Positions 1 through 7,449 of a DNA stretch of 55,291 bases are shown here, one piece after another (position 1 is the stretch's first letter; every line of letters starts with the position of its first letter). A model generated the notes under the pieces. That model made no database searches. It was not told the origin of the DNA and was given only the letters and a program-made list of their open reading frames with translations. The position numbers and the translations under genes are program-made. This DNA comes from Treponema sp. UBA6852 (GTDB taxonomy: Bacteria; Spirochaetota; Spirochaetia; Treponematales; Treponemataceae): contig DKDI01000037.1 of the NCBI GenBank assembly GCA_002449305.1, positions 1 to 55,291 on the forward strand. The letters run 5' to 3'.

Positions 1-78
1 GATCTCATGTCCGATTTTGAAATATTTCTGAACAATGAAGAAATAAATGTTCCGCATATTTTGTGTATTCTGCAAATA

Positions 79-107
79 TTGACATGGAAATATTTTTGCA
101 ATAAAAT
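79..107 (+). promoter_or_regulatory. Sigma-70-type promoter for the 300-2207 exported-protein genes
   Basis: TTGACA at 79-84 (perfect -35), a 17-base spacer, and TAAAAT at 102-107 (5/6 match to the -10). Transcription would start near 114 and run through a leader of about 185 bases that has no credible coding region. The leader holds an 8-bp tandem repeat and a terminator-like hairpin. Confidence 0.6.
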
Positions 108-146
108 AGGGCTATGGACTTGACGAGAATTTATCAGTTTGCTAGC

Positions 147-178
147 CTCTACTGCTCTACTGCTCTACTGCTCTACTG
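147..178. repeat. Tandem repeat, 4 copies of CTCTACTG
   Basis: Four perfect head-to-tail copies of the octamer CTCTACTG sit in the leader between the promoter at 79-107 and the hairpin at 239-276. Short perfect arrays of this kind can change copy number by replication slippage. Here that would change leader length by 8 bases per unit without touching a reading frame. Confidence 0.85.
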
Positions 179-238
179 TGGCAGGCGAAGTCTCTTCTAA
201 TGTAAATTCTTATAACACATCTATAAAAATTCTTTTAA

Positions 239-281
239 ATGCGGAATCCGCGCGCTTTGGCGTGCGGATTCCGCATTTTTT
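239..281 (+). terminator. Strong intrinsic terminator-like hairpin in a 5' leader (possible attenuator)
   Basis: A perfect 13-bp stem (239-251 with 264-276) can be extended by four inner pairs including one G-T. It is followed by a T6 run at 276-281. It lies 18 bases before the ATG at 300 and after the promoter at 79-107, with no gene between them. It would therefore stop transcripts before the coding region unless it is anti-terminated. It could instead end a transcript that begins left of the window. Confidence 0.65.
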
Positions 282-299
282 GTCCCCGGAGAAAATCCA

Positions 300-1304
300 A
301 TGAAAAAATCTTTCCTCATTTTGACGGCGGTTCTTTGCTGTCTTGTGCCGCTCTATGCAAAAAAAGCGGCGATGCCGCAATGGGTTCAGAACTACAGAAC
401 TGTATATCCGAATTCTGAATATCTTGCCCAGCGCGGAAGCGGCGATACAGCCGAAAAAGCAAGGACTGATGCAACCGCCGCGCTCTCGCGCTACTTCAAG
501 ACAAGCGTGAACGCGAATCTTTCAACGACAATGACTTCCGTTACAGCGGCAAATTCTGCGGAGGAGAAAACTCTTGTTGTGGACGATGTGAACGTGCAGT
601 CCGAGGTGGAGCTTTTCGCGCTTGAATACACAGAGCCGTTCTACTACAAGGCGGAAAAAAAGTGGTACTGCGTGGTCTACATGAGCCGCAATGACGCGTG
701 GCAGCAGTACAAGCCTCAGATTGAAATCAAGAAGAACAGCTTCAACGGTCTCTACAAAAATCTTGAAAATGAGCCGGACTATTTTTCCAAAGCCGGAATG
801 TGCGGAAAAGTGTGGCGGAGCGCGACAGAGCTTCTGGAAAAACTTGAGTACGGCAGAATCATAAATCCGAATGAGGAGGCTGCTTATCAGGACGAGCGCG
901 ATAAAATCTCAAAAGTTCCGGTGACTTTTGAGGAAAGCAGGCAGAACTGTTCTATATATATCCAGACGCAAAACGACTATGACCGCCTTGCAGAAAGCTC
1001 GGTTTCTTCCGCATTTTCGGACTGCGGGCTTAAAGTCTCCAAAAACATTGAGCAGGCAAGCTACATTGCGGAAGTCATCATAGAACTGAATGTGTCGGGC
1101 AGCGATCCTGTATCTATAAAACCCGGACTGGAACTTAAAATCCAGAACAAAGAGGAAAAAACGGTTTATTCGTGCGAGGTTCAGACCGCGGAAAAGTCTG
1201 TCGCATATTCGCTTGAAAACGCCCAGAAAAAGGCGTTTTCAAAACTGGCAAAGGAAACTGAGGAGGCTGTAAGAAAAGATTTGAGCAGCTTTCTTGAGTT
1301 ATAG
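300..1304 (+). CDS. Exported LPP20/FlgT_N-like protein
   Basis: This 334-aa protein has a clear signal peptide (about residues 1-20, cleavage after LYA). Residues 25-75 carry the LPP20/FlgT N-terminal pattern: a PQW start, then a G-S-G motif followed by a run of Ala residues and Arg in an amphipathic helix (46-66). Proteins of this family act in the periplasm or outer membrane, for example in flagellar or secretion-channel assembly; the exact role here is unknown. The ATG at 300 has a GGAG-like site about 8 bases upstream. A lipoprotein with a related PQW segment follows 21 bases later, so the two are probably one operon. GC content is higher than in the housekeeping part of the window, which fits an accessory origin. 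The family call rests on the short N-terminal motif only. Confidence 0.6.
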   Translation: MKKSFLILTAVLCCLVPLYAKKAAMPQWVQNYRTVYPNSEYLAQRGSGDTAEKARTDATAALSRYFKTSVNANLSTTMTSVTAANSAEEKTLVVDDVNVQSEVELFALEYTEPFYYKAEKKWYCVVYMSRNDAWQQYKPQIEIKKNSFNGLYKNLENEPDYFSKAGMCGKVWRSATELLEKLEYGRIINPNEEAAYQDERDKISKVPVTFEESRQNCSIYIQTQNDYDRLAESSVSSAFSDCGLKVSKNIEQASYIAEVIIELNVSGSDPVSIKPGLELKIQNKEEKTVYSCEVQTAEKSVAYSLENAQKKAFSKLAKETEEAVRKDLSSFLEL

Positions 1305-1325
1305 AATTTTCACTTGGAGGAAAAA

Positions 1326-2207
1326 ATGAAAAAGGTAATTTTTGTATGCGCAGCGGCCGCGCTCGCTCTTGGAATGTCAGGCTGCGGTAGCACCAATGTT
1401 GTGCCCGACCCGTCGCTCAAGGTGAGCGTTGACGACGATGTGGACAAGGTTGTTGTCATTGACTGGACGGACAGGACTTTGGGCGAAGTTGCAGCTCCGC
1501 AGTGGCTCAAGAACATGAGGCGTGGAAATTCCGACACGTTCAAGCAGGCATGGGGAACAGACGCAAACCGCGTTGTAAAGGTGAGCATGGCAACAGGAAA
1601 AACAGAAGCGACCGCCCAGGCATTGAGCCGCGCAGGATTTGCCTACACTCAGGCAGCGGAGCTTAGCCAGAAAGTAATCGGACGCGTTGGTCAGGGCTTG
1701 AACGATGTGGGGCAGCTCGAGGCGGTTTATGTGGCTGCCAGCGAAACGAAGGCTGACATGACAGGCTTGCGTGAGGAAACAGGATTCTTCCAGAAAGTGC
1801 GCACAACAAAGGCAGGAACAAAGGAGCAGAGCGAGCAGTATATCTACTACACAGTGTTCTCCATGGATAAAGGCACTTGGGACAACCTCTGCAAAAAGTA
1901 TCTTATGGACGTTATGGGCGGCGCAGACTTGACTACAGAAACACAGAAAAAAGTCGGTGCTCTTTTTAGCGAGATGAAGGAAGATGCGGACAAGAAGGAC
2001 GCTGCAAAACAGGCAGAAGAAGAGGCTCTTTACAAAGCCCAGATGGCGCGTCTTGAAGCGGAGCGCGCAAAAGCAAATGCCGATGCTGCGGCAAGCAACG
2101 CCGAGACAGCAAAGACCGCGTTAAAAGCAAAAGAAATGGACGCGCAGGAAGCGCAGACGAAGGCAGCAACAGAAGAAGCTGCGGACTTGGCAAGCTACCT
2201 GATGTAG
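1326..2207 (+). CDS. Putative lipoprotein with LPP20-like segment and C-terminal coiled coil
   Basis: I start at ATG 1326 because GGAGG (1316-1320) sits just upstream and the protein then opens with a lipoprotein signal ending in the lipobox M-S-G-C (Cys20). A TTG at 1314 would only add four residues. The 293-aa product has a PQWLKNM segment near residue 60, like the one in the preceding gene. Its last ~80 residues (about 210-290) are Ala/Glu/Lys-rich and strongly predicted as a coiled coil. It is probably lipid-anchored in the periplasm or outer membrane. The preceding gene ends 21 bases upstream and a terminator follows at 2222-2262, so 300-2207 looks like one transcription unit. No enzymatic motif is visible. 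Confidence 0.65.
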   Translation: MKKVIFVCAAAALALGMSGCGSTNVVPDPSLKVSVDDDVDKVVVIDWTDRTLGEVAAPQWLKNMRRGNSDTFKQAWGTDANRVVKVSMATGKTEATAQALSRAGFAYTQAAELSQKVIGRVGQGLNDVGQLEAVYVAASETKADMTGLREETGFFQKVRTTKAGTKEQSEQYIYYTVFSMDKGTWDNLCKKYLMDVMGGADLTTETQKKVGALFSEMKEDADKKDAAKQAEEEALYKAQMARLEAERAKANADAAASNAETAKTALKAKEMDAQEAQTKAATEEAADLASYLM

Positions 2208-2221
2208 CAATATAACTATGC

Positions 2222-2262
2222 CCCTGCGGAAACGGCTGGACAAGCCTCCGCAGGGCTTTCTT
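2222..2262 (+). terminator. Intrinsic terminator after the lipoprotein gene
   Basis: A 9-bp perfect stem, CCCTGCGGA (2222-2230) with TCCGCAGGG (2247-2255), has an inner GGCT/AGCC pairing and a following T-rich stretch. It separates the 300-2207 genes from DGR target 1. Confidence 0.7.
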
Positions 2263-2312
2263 TAAGAATAAAGAGCAAGAAAAAGCATTATCTTACGAAC
2301 TAGGAACAGACA

Positions 2313-4724
2313 ATGAAAAAGACAATCCTGCTGGTGAGCGCAATTCTTCTCGCCGGCTTTATATATGCGCAAAATATTGAAAATGGTGTGGCTGTGCAGG
2401 TTCTTACGCCTGAAACCGTGAACCTTCCTGCCGGGGACGCAGCATGGCTTCCGGGGCAGATTCAGGATAAGGTAAAAAGCAATGTTCAGGACTACCTTGA
2501 GCTTAAGACCGTGGTTGACTCAAAGGCAGAGGCCGCAGTAAAGAAGCTTCAGGCTGAGGCGGAGGGCAGCGCACGAGACGAGAGCACCGCGATAGAGCTT
2601 GGCAAGCTCACAACCGCAAAATATGCCCTGTTCACAAAAATCAGAAAGACTGCAAGCGGCTATGTTGTGAGCGCTGACTTCACAGACCTTACAACAGGCG
2701 TTCAGAAAGCGAGCGCGACATCAAAGGAATACACCCAGGCTTCTTCGCTTTACGGCTCGACCGGAGCTGTTGACGAGATTACACTGGCGCTTGCAGGCAA
2801 GCTTGGAATAAAAATAAGCGACCTTAACAAGAACCTTCTTTCCACAGGCTCGTCGTCGTTCAGCGTGGACGAGCAGCTGGAGCTTGCAAAGCAGAATGAG
2901 GCTCAGTTCCAGAAGATGATGAACGAGTACGATGCTGAGCTTTCCAAGCTTATGACAAGCAACGACATAAACGCCATCCAGAACAAGAACCGTATTGAGG
3001 CGGAAAAAGCCCTGCTTAAAGAAAAACAAAATGCGGAAAAAAAACGACAGGAAGAACTGAAGGCACAAAAGGCACGTGCCGACGCGGACTCAAAACTTGA
3101 GGCGGAACGAAGCATTGCCCTAAAGACACAGCGCGACAAGCTGGCAAAAGATGCCGCGGCAAAAGCTGCGGAGGTGCGCAAGCTAAAGACAGAAAAGCAG
3201 GGAGTGCTCGGCCTTATAAGCATGCTTGAAAGCAAGAAGAAGGCGCTCGTGGAGATACGGCAGGGTGTGGAAGCGCGCAGTGTGGAGCTTCATACGCAGA
3301 TGAAAGAGGACGAGACAGAGCAGACGCTAAAAATCCTTGAGGCAAACTGGGCGAGCGTCGAGATGAAGGACGGAAAGCCCACCGAGGCCGCAAAGCAGCG
3401 CAGGGCAAACAAGGTGCTTTCGAACAACGACGCTCTTCTTGCAAAGTTTCTTGCCGACTGCGAGAGCGTAAAGCAGTCTACAATGGCGCAGCAGAACGCG
3501 CTTTTGCAGAGCATCAACGCAGACTACAAGAAGCTTGCCGCAGTAAAGACTGTGAGCAGCATGGGAGGCGAGCTAAAGGTGGGCTACGGAACATATGACG
3601 GCGACAAGTGCGGCTGGAACGCCTACCTTTCGCTGTACTCGGACGGAATCCTGCTCTTCCAGGACACATTCATTGTAAAGTACGAGACACTCGCAGGAAA
3701 GGCAGCCCCTGACATGGCAACGGCGAGCGACGCGCAGCTTGAAGAGTATATAAACAACACCGACATGTACACGTCTCTTTTGGTGCGCGGAGACCCTATT
3801 TTGTACTTTGAGCTTGACTACAACGCCATAGCCGCAGCGAAGGACAAGCCCAGCACCTACACATTCTACTTTACAAAGCTGCGCGCAATAAACACCGTGA
3901 GCGGCAAAGTTGTACAGACAAGCACGCTCAACGAGGAGCTTGTGCGCGAGATGAAGCCAGTGCAGGATTTGCGGGAGATTCAAGGCGTTGTGGCGGAAGA
4001 GAAGGCAATAGACAAAATAGTCAAGGATTTAAGGAGCCAGGGAAAAGGCATAGAGCAAGCTGAAAAATTGGCTGACGATAAATCTTTTTTTGAAAGGTAT
4101 TATTTTGCAGAGGACTCTAAAAAACGCAGCGGCATTGATTTTGCCGTTATTCCAGGACAAGATTTTGTAATGTCAAAGACAGAGATAACGCAGGCTGTGT
4201 ATAAGGCTGTCATGGGGAAAAATCCGAGCAGGTTCACAGGCGACAGCTTGCCGGTGGAAAATGTGAGCTGGTATGACGCGGTGGAGTTCTGCAACAGGCT
4301 GAGCAAGAAAGCCGGGCTTAAGCCTGCCTATTCTATCAATGGAAAGGATGTTGAATGGAATGACGATGCCGACGGCTACAGTCTGCCTACAGTGGATGAA
4401 TGGCAGTATGCGGCAAGGGGCGGAGAGAACTATAAGTACAGTGGCAGCGACAATCTGGATGAAGTTGGATGGTATGACGGCAACAGCGGATACAAGACAC
4501 ATCCAGTTGCGCAGAAAAAGCCTAATGGCTACGGCCTGTACGACATGAGCGGCAACGTTTGGGAGTGGTGCTGGGATTCCTACCGCATCAGCTTTCGCTA
4601 TTACTGCGGCTGCGGCTGGTACAGCGACGCCAACAACTGCGAGGTGGGCGATCGGGACTACTACGACGCCTACCTCAGGTACAACGACCTGGGCTTCCGC
4701 ATTGTCCGCTCGATAGGCAAGTAA
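2313..4724 (+). CDS. DGR target protein 1: exported CsgG/LpoB-like + coiled-coil + FGE-sulfatase (C-type-lectin-fold) protein
   Basis: 803 aa with a signal peptide (1-19). Residues ~20-175 resemble the LpoB/CsgG-type periplasmic domain. Residues ~195-335 are Lys/Glu/Ala-rich coiled coil. Residues ~606-803 form a formylglycine-generating-enzyme-like (SUMF1) domain, recognised by TEITQAVYKAVMG, NPSRF, VSWYDAVEFCN, a YSLPTVDEWQYAARGG segment and YGLYDMSGNVWEWCWD. In DGR targets this fold is a C-type-lectin-like scaffold that displays variable loops, not a sulfatase activator. Codons ~753-800 (4570-4711) match the TR at 8153-8294 with differences almost only at template adenines, so this is VR1. 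The final LGFRIVRS is the invariant homing segment. The domain is nearly identical to that of target 2 (6264-7202), although the N-termini differ. It is probably a variable ligand-binding protein at the cell surface or in the periplasm. Confidence 0.9.
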   Translation: MKKTILLVSAILLAGFIYAQNIENGVAVQVLTPETVNLPAGDAAWLPGQIQDKVKSNVQDYLELKTVVDSKAEAAVKKLQAEAEGSARDESTAIELGKLTTAKYALFTKIRKTASGYVVSADFTDLTTGVQKASATSKEYTQASSLYGSTGAVDEITLALAGKLGIKISDLNKNLLSTGSSSFSVDEQLELAKQNEAQFQKMMNEYDAELSKLMTSNDINAIQNKNRIEAEKALLKEKQNAEKKRQEELKAQKARADADSKLEAERSIALKTQRDKLAKDAAAKAAEVRKLKTEKQGVLGLISMLESKKKALVEIRQGVEARSVELHTQMKEDETEQTLKILEANWASVEMKDGKPTEAAKQRRANKVLSNNDALLAKFLADCESVKQSTMAQQNALLQSINADYKKLAAVKTVSSMGGELKVGYGTYDGDKCGWNAYLSLYSDGILLFQDTFIVKYETLAGKAAPDMATASDAQLEEYINNTDMYTSLLVRGDPILYFELDYNAIAAAKDKPSTYTFYFTKLRAINTVSGKVVQTSTLNEELVREMKPVQDLREIQGVVAEEKAIDKIVKDLRSQGKGIEQAEKLADDKSFFERYYFAEDSKKRSGIDFAVIPGQDFVMSKTEITQAVYKAVMGKNPSRFTGDSLPVENVSWYDAVEFCNRLSKKAGLKPAYSINGKDVEWNDDADGYSLPTVDEWQYAARGGENYKYSGSDNLDEVGWYDGNSGYKTHPVAQKKPNGYGLYDMSGNVWEWCWDSYRISFRYYCGCGWYSDANNCEVGDRDYYDAYLRYNDLGFRIVRSIGK
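4570..4711 (+). repeat. DGR variable repeat VR1
   Basis: 142 bases align without gaps to TR 8153-8294. I count 24 differences. 20 fall at template adenines (for example AAC to TAC, GAC, ATC or CTC, and AAA to TTT). Four do not: G to T at 4611, T to C at 4673, and C to G at 4678 and 4679. The last 25 bases, encoding LGFRIVRS, are identical to TR and correspond to the initiation-of-mutagenic-homing segment. Confidence 0.95.
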
Positions 4725-4807
4725 TAGGCGAGCTGCGGCGGTGTAGAGCCAGCGAAATGAGGCGTTAAGCCGAATGGAGCAGGCTCGGAACAGCGGCAGC
4801 GAGCAGG
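4725..4807 (+). promoter_or_regulatory. Conserved post-VR element, copy 1 (candidate DGR homing hairpin region)
   Basis: Begins right after the stop of target 1 and aligns over its length with 7200-7284 behind target 2, but is absent behind the TR. Near its start it can form a short hairpin, CTGCG-GCGG-TGTAG with two G-T pairs, where copy 2 forms a perfect 5-bp stem with the same GCGG loop. DGRs of Bordetella and Treponema use a hairpin just downstream of VR for efficient retrohoming; that role here is inferred. The remaining bases up to 4861 show only a Shine-Dalgarno-like AAGGA before the next gene. Confidence 0.55.
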
Positions 4808-4861
4808 ATGCGGAGGGAGAAATTTTTTATGTTAATTTATTGAAAAAGGAAAATAATAATC

Positions 4862-6241
4862 ATGAATGGAAGAACAGGAATTCTTTTTGGAGCGGGTGCT
4901 GAAGTTTGTTTTGGTATGCCAAGCGGAACTGAGTTTGCAATGATGATATTTTCTCCAGAAGAGAAAATTATCGAACAGGCAAAAAAGAATTTTAAAAATT
5001 ATTATGACAAAGATGACAATGACGAAAAGAAATTTAAAACTTTTGGGGTAACAGAATACAATCTGGTGCTGAAATCGATAATTGAAAATCATATCGACAA
5101 ATTTCCTGACTATAATGATGAGAATAAAAAGAATCTTGAGAAGTTCATTGACAGCATAAAAAAATTTAAGGAAGAAAAAGAATTAAATAAAAATGCAAAG
5201 CCAAGAGCAAAAAAGTCAATTTATACACAGGAAAACTTTTTGTCGCTTGTGCAGACATTGGCTGCATTTTATTTAATAAGAAAAGCGGATGCGATAAAGC
5301 AGAATGCTGTAGCAAACTTAGATTTGGGCGATAAGGTTCAAGACCTGTTTAAGGATTCAGTGAACAGCATTTTTTCAATTGACCATGAAAAGTTCCTTAA
5401 ACTTAAAGCTGAGACTCTTTCGGTCCTGCTGGCGAAAAAAGATAATGAAGAAGTAGAAAATGTTGGCGAAGAACAAATAAATTTGTTTATAGAACTTCGT
5501 GATAAAGTAAAGAAAATATATTCAGAAATTTTTGACTATCAGTTTCTATTGAATGAGTACTATGGTTATCTTTTCAAGGAAAACTCTTGCGACAAAAAAG
5601 CAAGTTCCTCTGAGACTAAGAAAAACAAAATTGTTTCATTCCTGTTTATAATACAGCAGTGCATAGAGCAGCTTTTTAATGAGAAGAAACCATTTGAAAA
5701 CACATATTACTCAGATATAAAGAAAAACGATTTGAATCGGTTTGATATTGCTTCTACAAATTATTCTGAGATTGATGGCTTGAATATAACGTTCTTAAAC
5801 GGCGCAACAAATAAGTATCTTGATTTGAAAAGTTTTGACATTGTTTGCGGTGAGCAGGCAGAAAAAGTTAAGTCCTGCGTTCCGTTTATCTTTCCGCAGA
5901 CAGCGCTAAAGCCGTTGGTTTCAATAGATTCCATCTCTCCTTTTGTTGATGTTTATAGCAGATTCAAAGAGTGTGAAAAAATCGCTGTTGTTGGATTCGG
6001 GTTTAACTATGATGATGTCTTACTAAAATCAATGTTCCATAAACTGATTTTAGAGGGGAAAAGGGTTGTTTATTTTAGCTATGGGGAAAAAGAAGAGGAA
6101 GTCCTTAAGAATTTGGAGAAAAAGTTAAATATCGTAGAAAATAGCTCATCTCTGAAAGTAAAGAAAATTGACAAAAATCGAAATGTTATCAAAGACAATA
6201 AAAACTGCCAAAACTGGCTTGAATATCTTGAGCAAAACTAA
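4862..6241 (+). CDS. SIR2-like Rossmann-fold protein inside the DGR locus
   Basis: 459 aa with no signal peptide, hence cytoplasmic. Residues 8-22 read ILFGAGAEVCFGMPSG, matching the nucleotide-binding GAGAS...G(I/M)PSG start of SIR2-like domains. Residues ~374-386, IAVVGFGFNYDD, match the late SIR2-like motif (I-x-G-[YF]-S/F-x-x-D). The middle is Lys-rich and unassignable. SIR2-like proteins of this size are often NAD-depleting effectors of anti-phage systems (established for Thoeris ThsA, pAgo-SIR2 and AVAST types), but the catalytic residues cannot be confirmed by eye. The gene is visibly more AT-rich than the target genes on both sides, so it was probably acquired separately. It lies 137 bases after target 1 and 22 bases before target 2 on the same strand, so co-transcription with target 2 is likely. 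A weak AAGGA precedes the ATG. Confidence 0.6.
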   Translation: MNGRTGILFGAGAEVCFGMPSGTEFAMMIFSPEEKIIEQAKKNFKNYYDKDDNDEKKFKTFGVTEYNLVLKSIIENHIDKFPDYNDENKKNLEKFIDSIKKFKEEKELNKNAKPRAKKSIYTQENFLSLVQTLAAFYLIRKADAIKQNAVANLDLGDKVQDLFKDSVNSIFSIDHEKFLKLKAETLSVLLAKKDNEEVENVGEEQINLFIELRDKVKKIYSEIFDYQFLLNEYYGYLFKENSCDKKASSSETKKNKIVSFLFIIQQCIEQLFNEKKPFENTYYSDIKKNDLNRFDIASTNYSEIDGLNITFLNGATNKYLDLKSFDIVCGEQAEKVKSCVPFIFPQTALKPLVSIDSISPFVDVYSRFKECEKIAVVGFGFNYDDVLLKSMFHKLILEGKRVVYFSYGEKEEEVLKNLEKKLNIVENSSSLKVKKIDKNRNVIKDNKNCQNWLEYLEQN

Positions 6242-6263
6242 TTAACAAGGAGTGTAAACAACT

Positions 6264-7202
6264 ATGAAACTAAAAAAAATATTTTTGATTTTAGCAGGTC
6301 TTGTGGCTTTTTCATCAGCTTTAACCGCGAAAAGCGACTATGAGTATTTGCTTGGCAAATTTGGGCCACTTATGGAAGCACGAAAAGCAGAACGAGAAGC
6401 AGCCGAAAGAGAAGAAAAAGAAAGGCAAGAAGCAGAGGAGAAACAAAAGAGACTTGCAGAAGAAGAGCGAATTGTAGCTGAAAAAAGAGCTGAGTTAATA
6501 AAAAACGCTGAGCATATAAAATCCATAGATGTTTGCTTTGTAAAAATACCAAATCAGAACTATTCGATGATGATGACAGAGATAACTCAAAAGCAATGGC
6601 AGACAGTCATGGGAAATAATCCGAGTGAATTTATGGGCGATGACTTGCCTGTAGAAAGCGTGAGTTGGATTGATGCCGTTGTGTTCTGCAATAAGCTGAG
6701 TGAAAAAGAAGGCTTGAAGCCCTGCTATTCGTATGAGGAAACTTCAAGTGTTAGAAAGTGGAAATTCTTAAAAGAAGATTTTCGGGAATGGTCTGATAAA
6801 AAATGGAAGAAATTTAATGAAAACTTTGTCTGCAATTTCAACGCCAACGGCTACCGCCTGCCTACAGTGGAAGAATGGCGCTATGCGGCAGAAGGCGGAA
6901 TAAGCTATAAATACAGTGGCAGCGACAATCTGGATGAAGTGGGCTGGTATGATGGCAATAGCGGAAATAGGACACATCCAGTTGCGCAGAAAAAGCCTAA
7001 CGGCTACGGACTGTACGACATGAGCGGCAGCGTGTGGGAGTGGTGCTGGGATTCCAACAGCGACGGCCTACGCTATTACTGCGGCGGCAGCTGGATCAGC
7101 CGCGCCAGCTACTGCGAGGTGGGCGATCGGATCAACAACTACGCCTATATCACCAACAATTACCTGGGCTTCCGCATTGTCCGCTCTTCCAGCAAAAAAT
7201 AG
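6264..7202 (+). CDS. DGR target protein 2: exported coiled-coil + FGE-sulfatase (C-type-lectin-fold) protein
   Basis: 312 aa with a signal peptide (about 1-22), a highly charged Glu/Arg/Lys coiled coil (35-80), then a SUMF1/FGE-like domain (90-312) with MTEITQKQWQTVMG, NPSEFMGDDLPVESVSW, a GYRLPTVEEWRYAAEGG segment and YGLYDMSGSVWEWCWD. Codons ~261-309 are VR2 (7045-7190), matching the TR with 16 adenine-site changes and one other. An AAGGAG lies 13 bases before the ATG. The C-terminal ~70 residues before VR2 are almost the same as in target 1, while the N-terminal module is unrelated. This suggests a shared, recombining display domain. It is about 39% of the length of target 1 and lacks that protein's CsgG-like domain. 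It probably exposes a diversified binding surface outside the cytoplasmic membrane. Confidence 0.9.
   Translation: MKLKKIFLILAGLVAFSSALTAKSDYEYLLGKFGPLMEARKAEREAAEREEKERQEAEEKQKRLAEEERIVAEKRAELIKNAEHIKSIDVCFVKIPNQNYSMMMTEITQKQWQTVMGNNPSEFMGDDLPVESVSWIDAVVFCNKLSEKEGLKPCYSYEETSSVRKWKFLKEDFREWSDKKWKKFNENFVCNFNANGYRLPTVEEWRYAAEGGISYKYSGSDNLDEVGWYDGNSGNRTHPVAQKKPNGYGLYDMSGSVWEWCWDSNSDGLRYYCGGSWISRASYCEVGDRINNYAYITNNYLGFRIVRSSSKK
7045..7190 (+). repeat. DGR variable repeat VR2
   Basis: 146 bases align without gaps to TR 8153-8298. I count 17 differences. 16 are at template adenines (to G, T or C), and one is C to T in the AAC codon before the last variable codon. The stretch CTGGGCTTCCGC through CTCTTCC is identical to TR. 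VR2 therefore extends four bases further into identity with TR than VR1 does. Confidence 0.95.
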
Positions 7203-7284
7203 GCGAGCTGCAGCGGTGCAGAGCCGGTGTAGCGCAGGCGGCAAGCCGTAGCGTAACAGGCACGGAACAGCTGCAGCGAGCAGG
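7200..7284 (+). promoter_or_regulatory. Conserved post-VR element, copy 2 (candidate DGR homing hairpin region)
   Basis: Starts at the TAG stop of target 2 and matches 4725-4807 with scattered substitutions and a 2-base length difference. CTGCA (7208-7212), loop GCGG, TGCAG (7217-7221) form a perfect 5-bp hairpin about 17 bases after VR2. The second half contains another GCTGCAGC palindrome (7270-7277). Presence behind both VRs and absence behind the TR fits a target-recognition role, by analogy with known DGR hairpins. Confidence 0.55.
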
Positions 7285-7306
7285 CGGTGTTGTAAAAAAA
7301 AGACAG

Positions 7307-7431
7307 ATTCCCGCATTGAATGCGGGAATGACATATAACCAATAGCGGGAATGACAAATTAGCAAGAGTGTGAATGTCATATAAGCAAGCCTTATAAAGT
7401 TGTATGTCATTCCCCGGCTTGACCGGGGAAT
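7307..7431. repeat. Two small palindromic intergenic repeats
   Basis: ATTCCCGCA-TTGAA-TGCGGGAAT (7307-7329) and ATTCCCCGG-CTTGA-CCGGGGAAT (7409-7431) are perfect 9-bp stem-loops flanked by GTCAT/ATGAC-like bases. They resemble dispersed REP-like palindromes found in many bacterial genomes. They have no T-run, so they are not typical terminators. They lie between target 2 and the HRDC gene. Confidence 0.6.
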
Positions 7432-7449
7432 CTATGTGGAGGAGAATTT

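Noticed and set aside
147..178. Start of a CRISPR array
   Set aside because: The 8-base units are directly adjacent with no spacers; it is a plain tandem repeat.
7307..7329. Terminator of DGR target 2
   Set aside because: The hairpin is perfect but no T-run follows, and the same palindrome type recurs elsewhere in the window.
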